Source: Deinococcus taeanensis (lineage in GTDB: Bacteria > Deinococcota > Deinococci > Deinococcales > Deinococcaceae). Taken from it: a stretch of 64,000 nucleotides of DNA. Location of the stretch: NCBI RefSeq assembly GCF_020229735.1, contig NZ_CP083457.1, positions 62,001 through 126,000 on the forward strand, given 5' to 3'. The notes beneath the pieces were generated by a model. It searched no databases. It saw nothing but the letters and a program-made list of their open reading frames with translations, and was not told the DNA's origin. Shown piece by piece: positions 64,000 to 64,000 of the stretch (positions are counted from its first letter, which is position 1; each line of letters opens with the position of its first letter). The position numbers and the translations under genes were made by a program.

Positions 64000-64000
64000 C

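Overview
The window is high-GC bacterial DNA that looks like a Deinococcus replicon, probably an accessory one (secondary chromosome or megaplasmid). The reasons are codon bias towards G/C third positions, the mix of protein families, and several genes with a TANNNT -10 box 5-7 nt before the start codon, the leaderless arrangement known from Deinococcus. The species call is inference. I see no rRNA, tRNA, CRISPR array or replication origin. About 20% of the window is intergenic or decayed, and there are four insertion sequences (IS) and two IS fragments.

Layout. 1-2180: an amino-acid catabolism operon (M20 peptidase, diaminopropionate ammonia-lyase, ruined carbamoylase) resembling the ygeY/ygeX/hyu group. 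2284-8091: three envelope or secreted proteins (double Tudor/SH3-like, YdgA-like, WG-repeat). 8145-11351: minus-strand operon of two solute-binding proteins, one with a VWA domain, and a two-TM protein. 12276-16671: GNAT enzyme, a nested transposon (an IS5-family element carrying a small immunity-like gene, itself split by an IS3 element), OsmC. 16848-28807: a nitrogen/peptide scavenging block: amidohydrolase, glutamine-synthetase-like ligase, Lrp/AsnC regulator, formamidase-like enzyme, APC permease, then a peptide-binding protein, two ABC permeases and an M14 peptidase with no ATPase gene. The formamidase and peptide operons are preceded by near-identical promoters, suggesting shared control. 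28982-37000: proline-iminopeptidase-like hydrolase, ParS-like protein, RtcB, a nonsense-interrupted double GNAT gene between inverted repeats, and hypotheticals. 37772-47537: a frameshifted DUF2339-like membrane protein, a secreted cholesterol-dependent-cytolysin-like protein, a 64-aa protein, a large SARP/BTAD-type AAA regulator and a small secreted protein. 47538-50452: IS debris and a twice-frameshifted lipoprotein. 50702-58406: subtilisin-like lipoprotein, LOV-GGDEF protein, and an XPB helicase / small basic protein / Helicase_C_3 operon. 58456-64000: IS200/IS605 element with a dead tnpB, an ORFA/ORFB IS inserted precisely into a membrane M23 peptidase gene, that gene's HTH regulator, and the end of another gene.

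The strongest observations are two insertions that can be undone exactly on paper (IS3 with CTT duplication; ORFA/ORFB IS with a 7-bp duplication), the immunity-like passenger gene inside IS5-type inverted repeats, the cytolysin-like gene with its divergent regulator, and the twin promoters of the scavenging operons. Many decayed genes point to an accessory region undergoing turnover.
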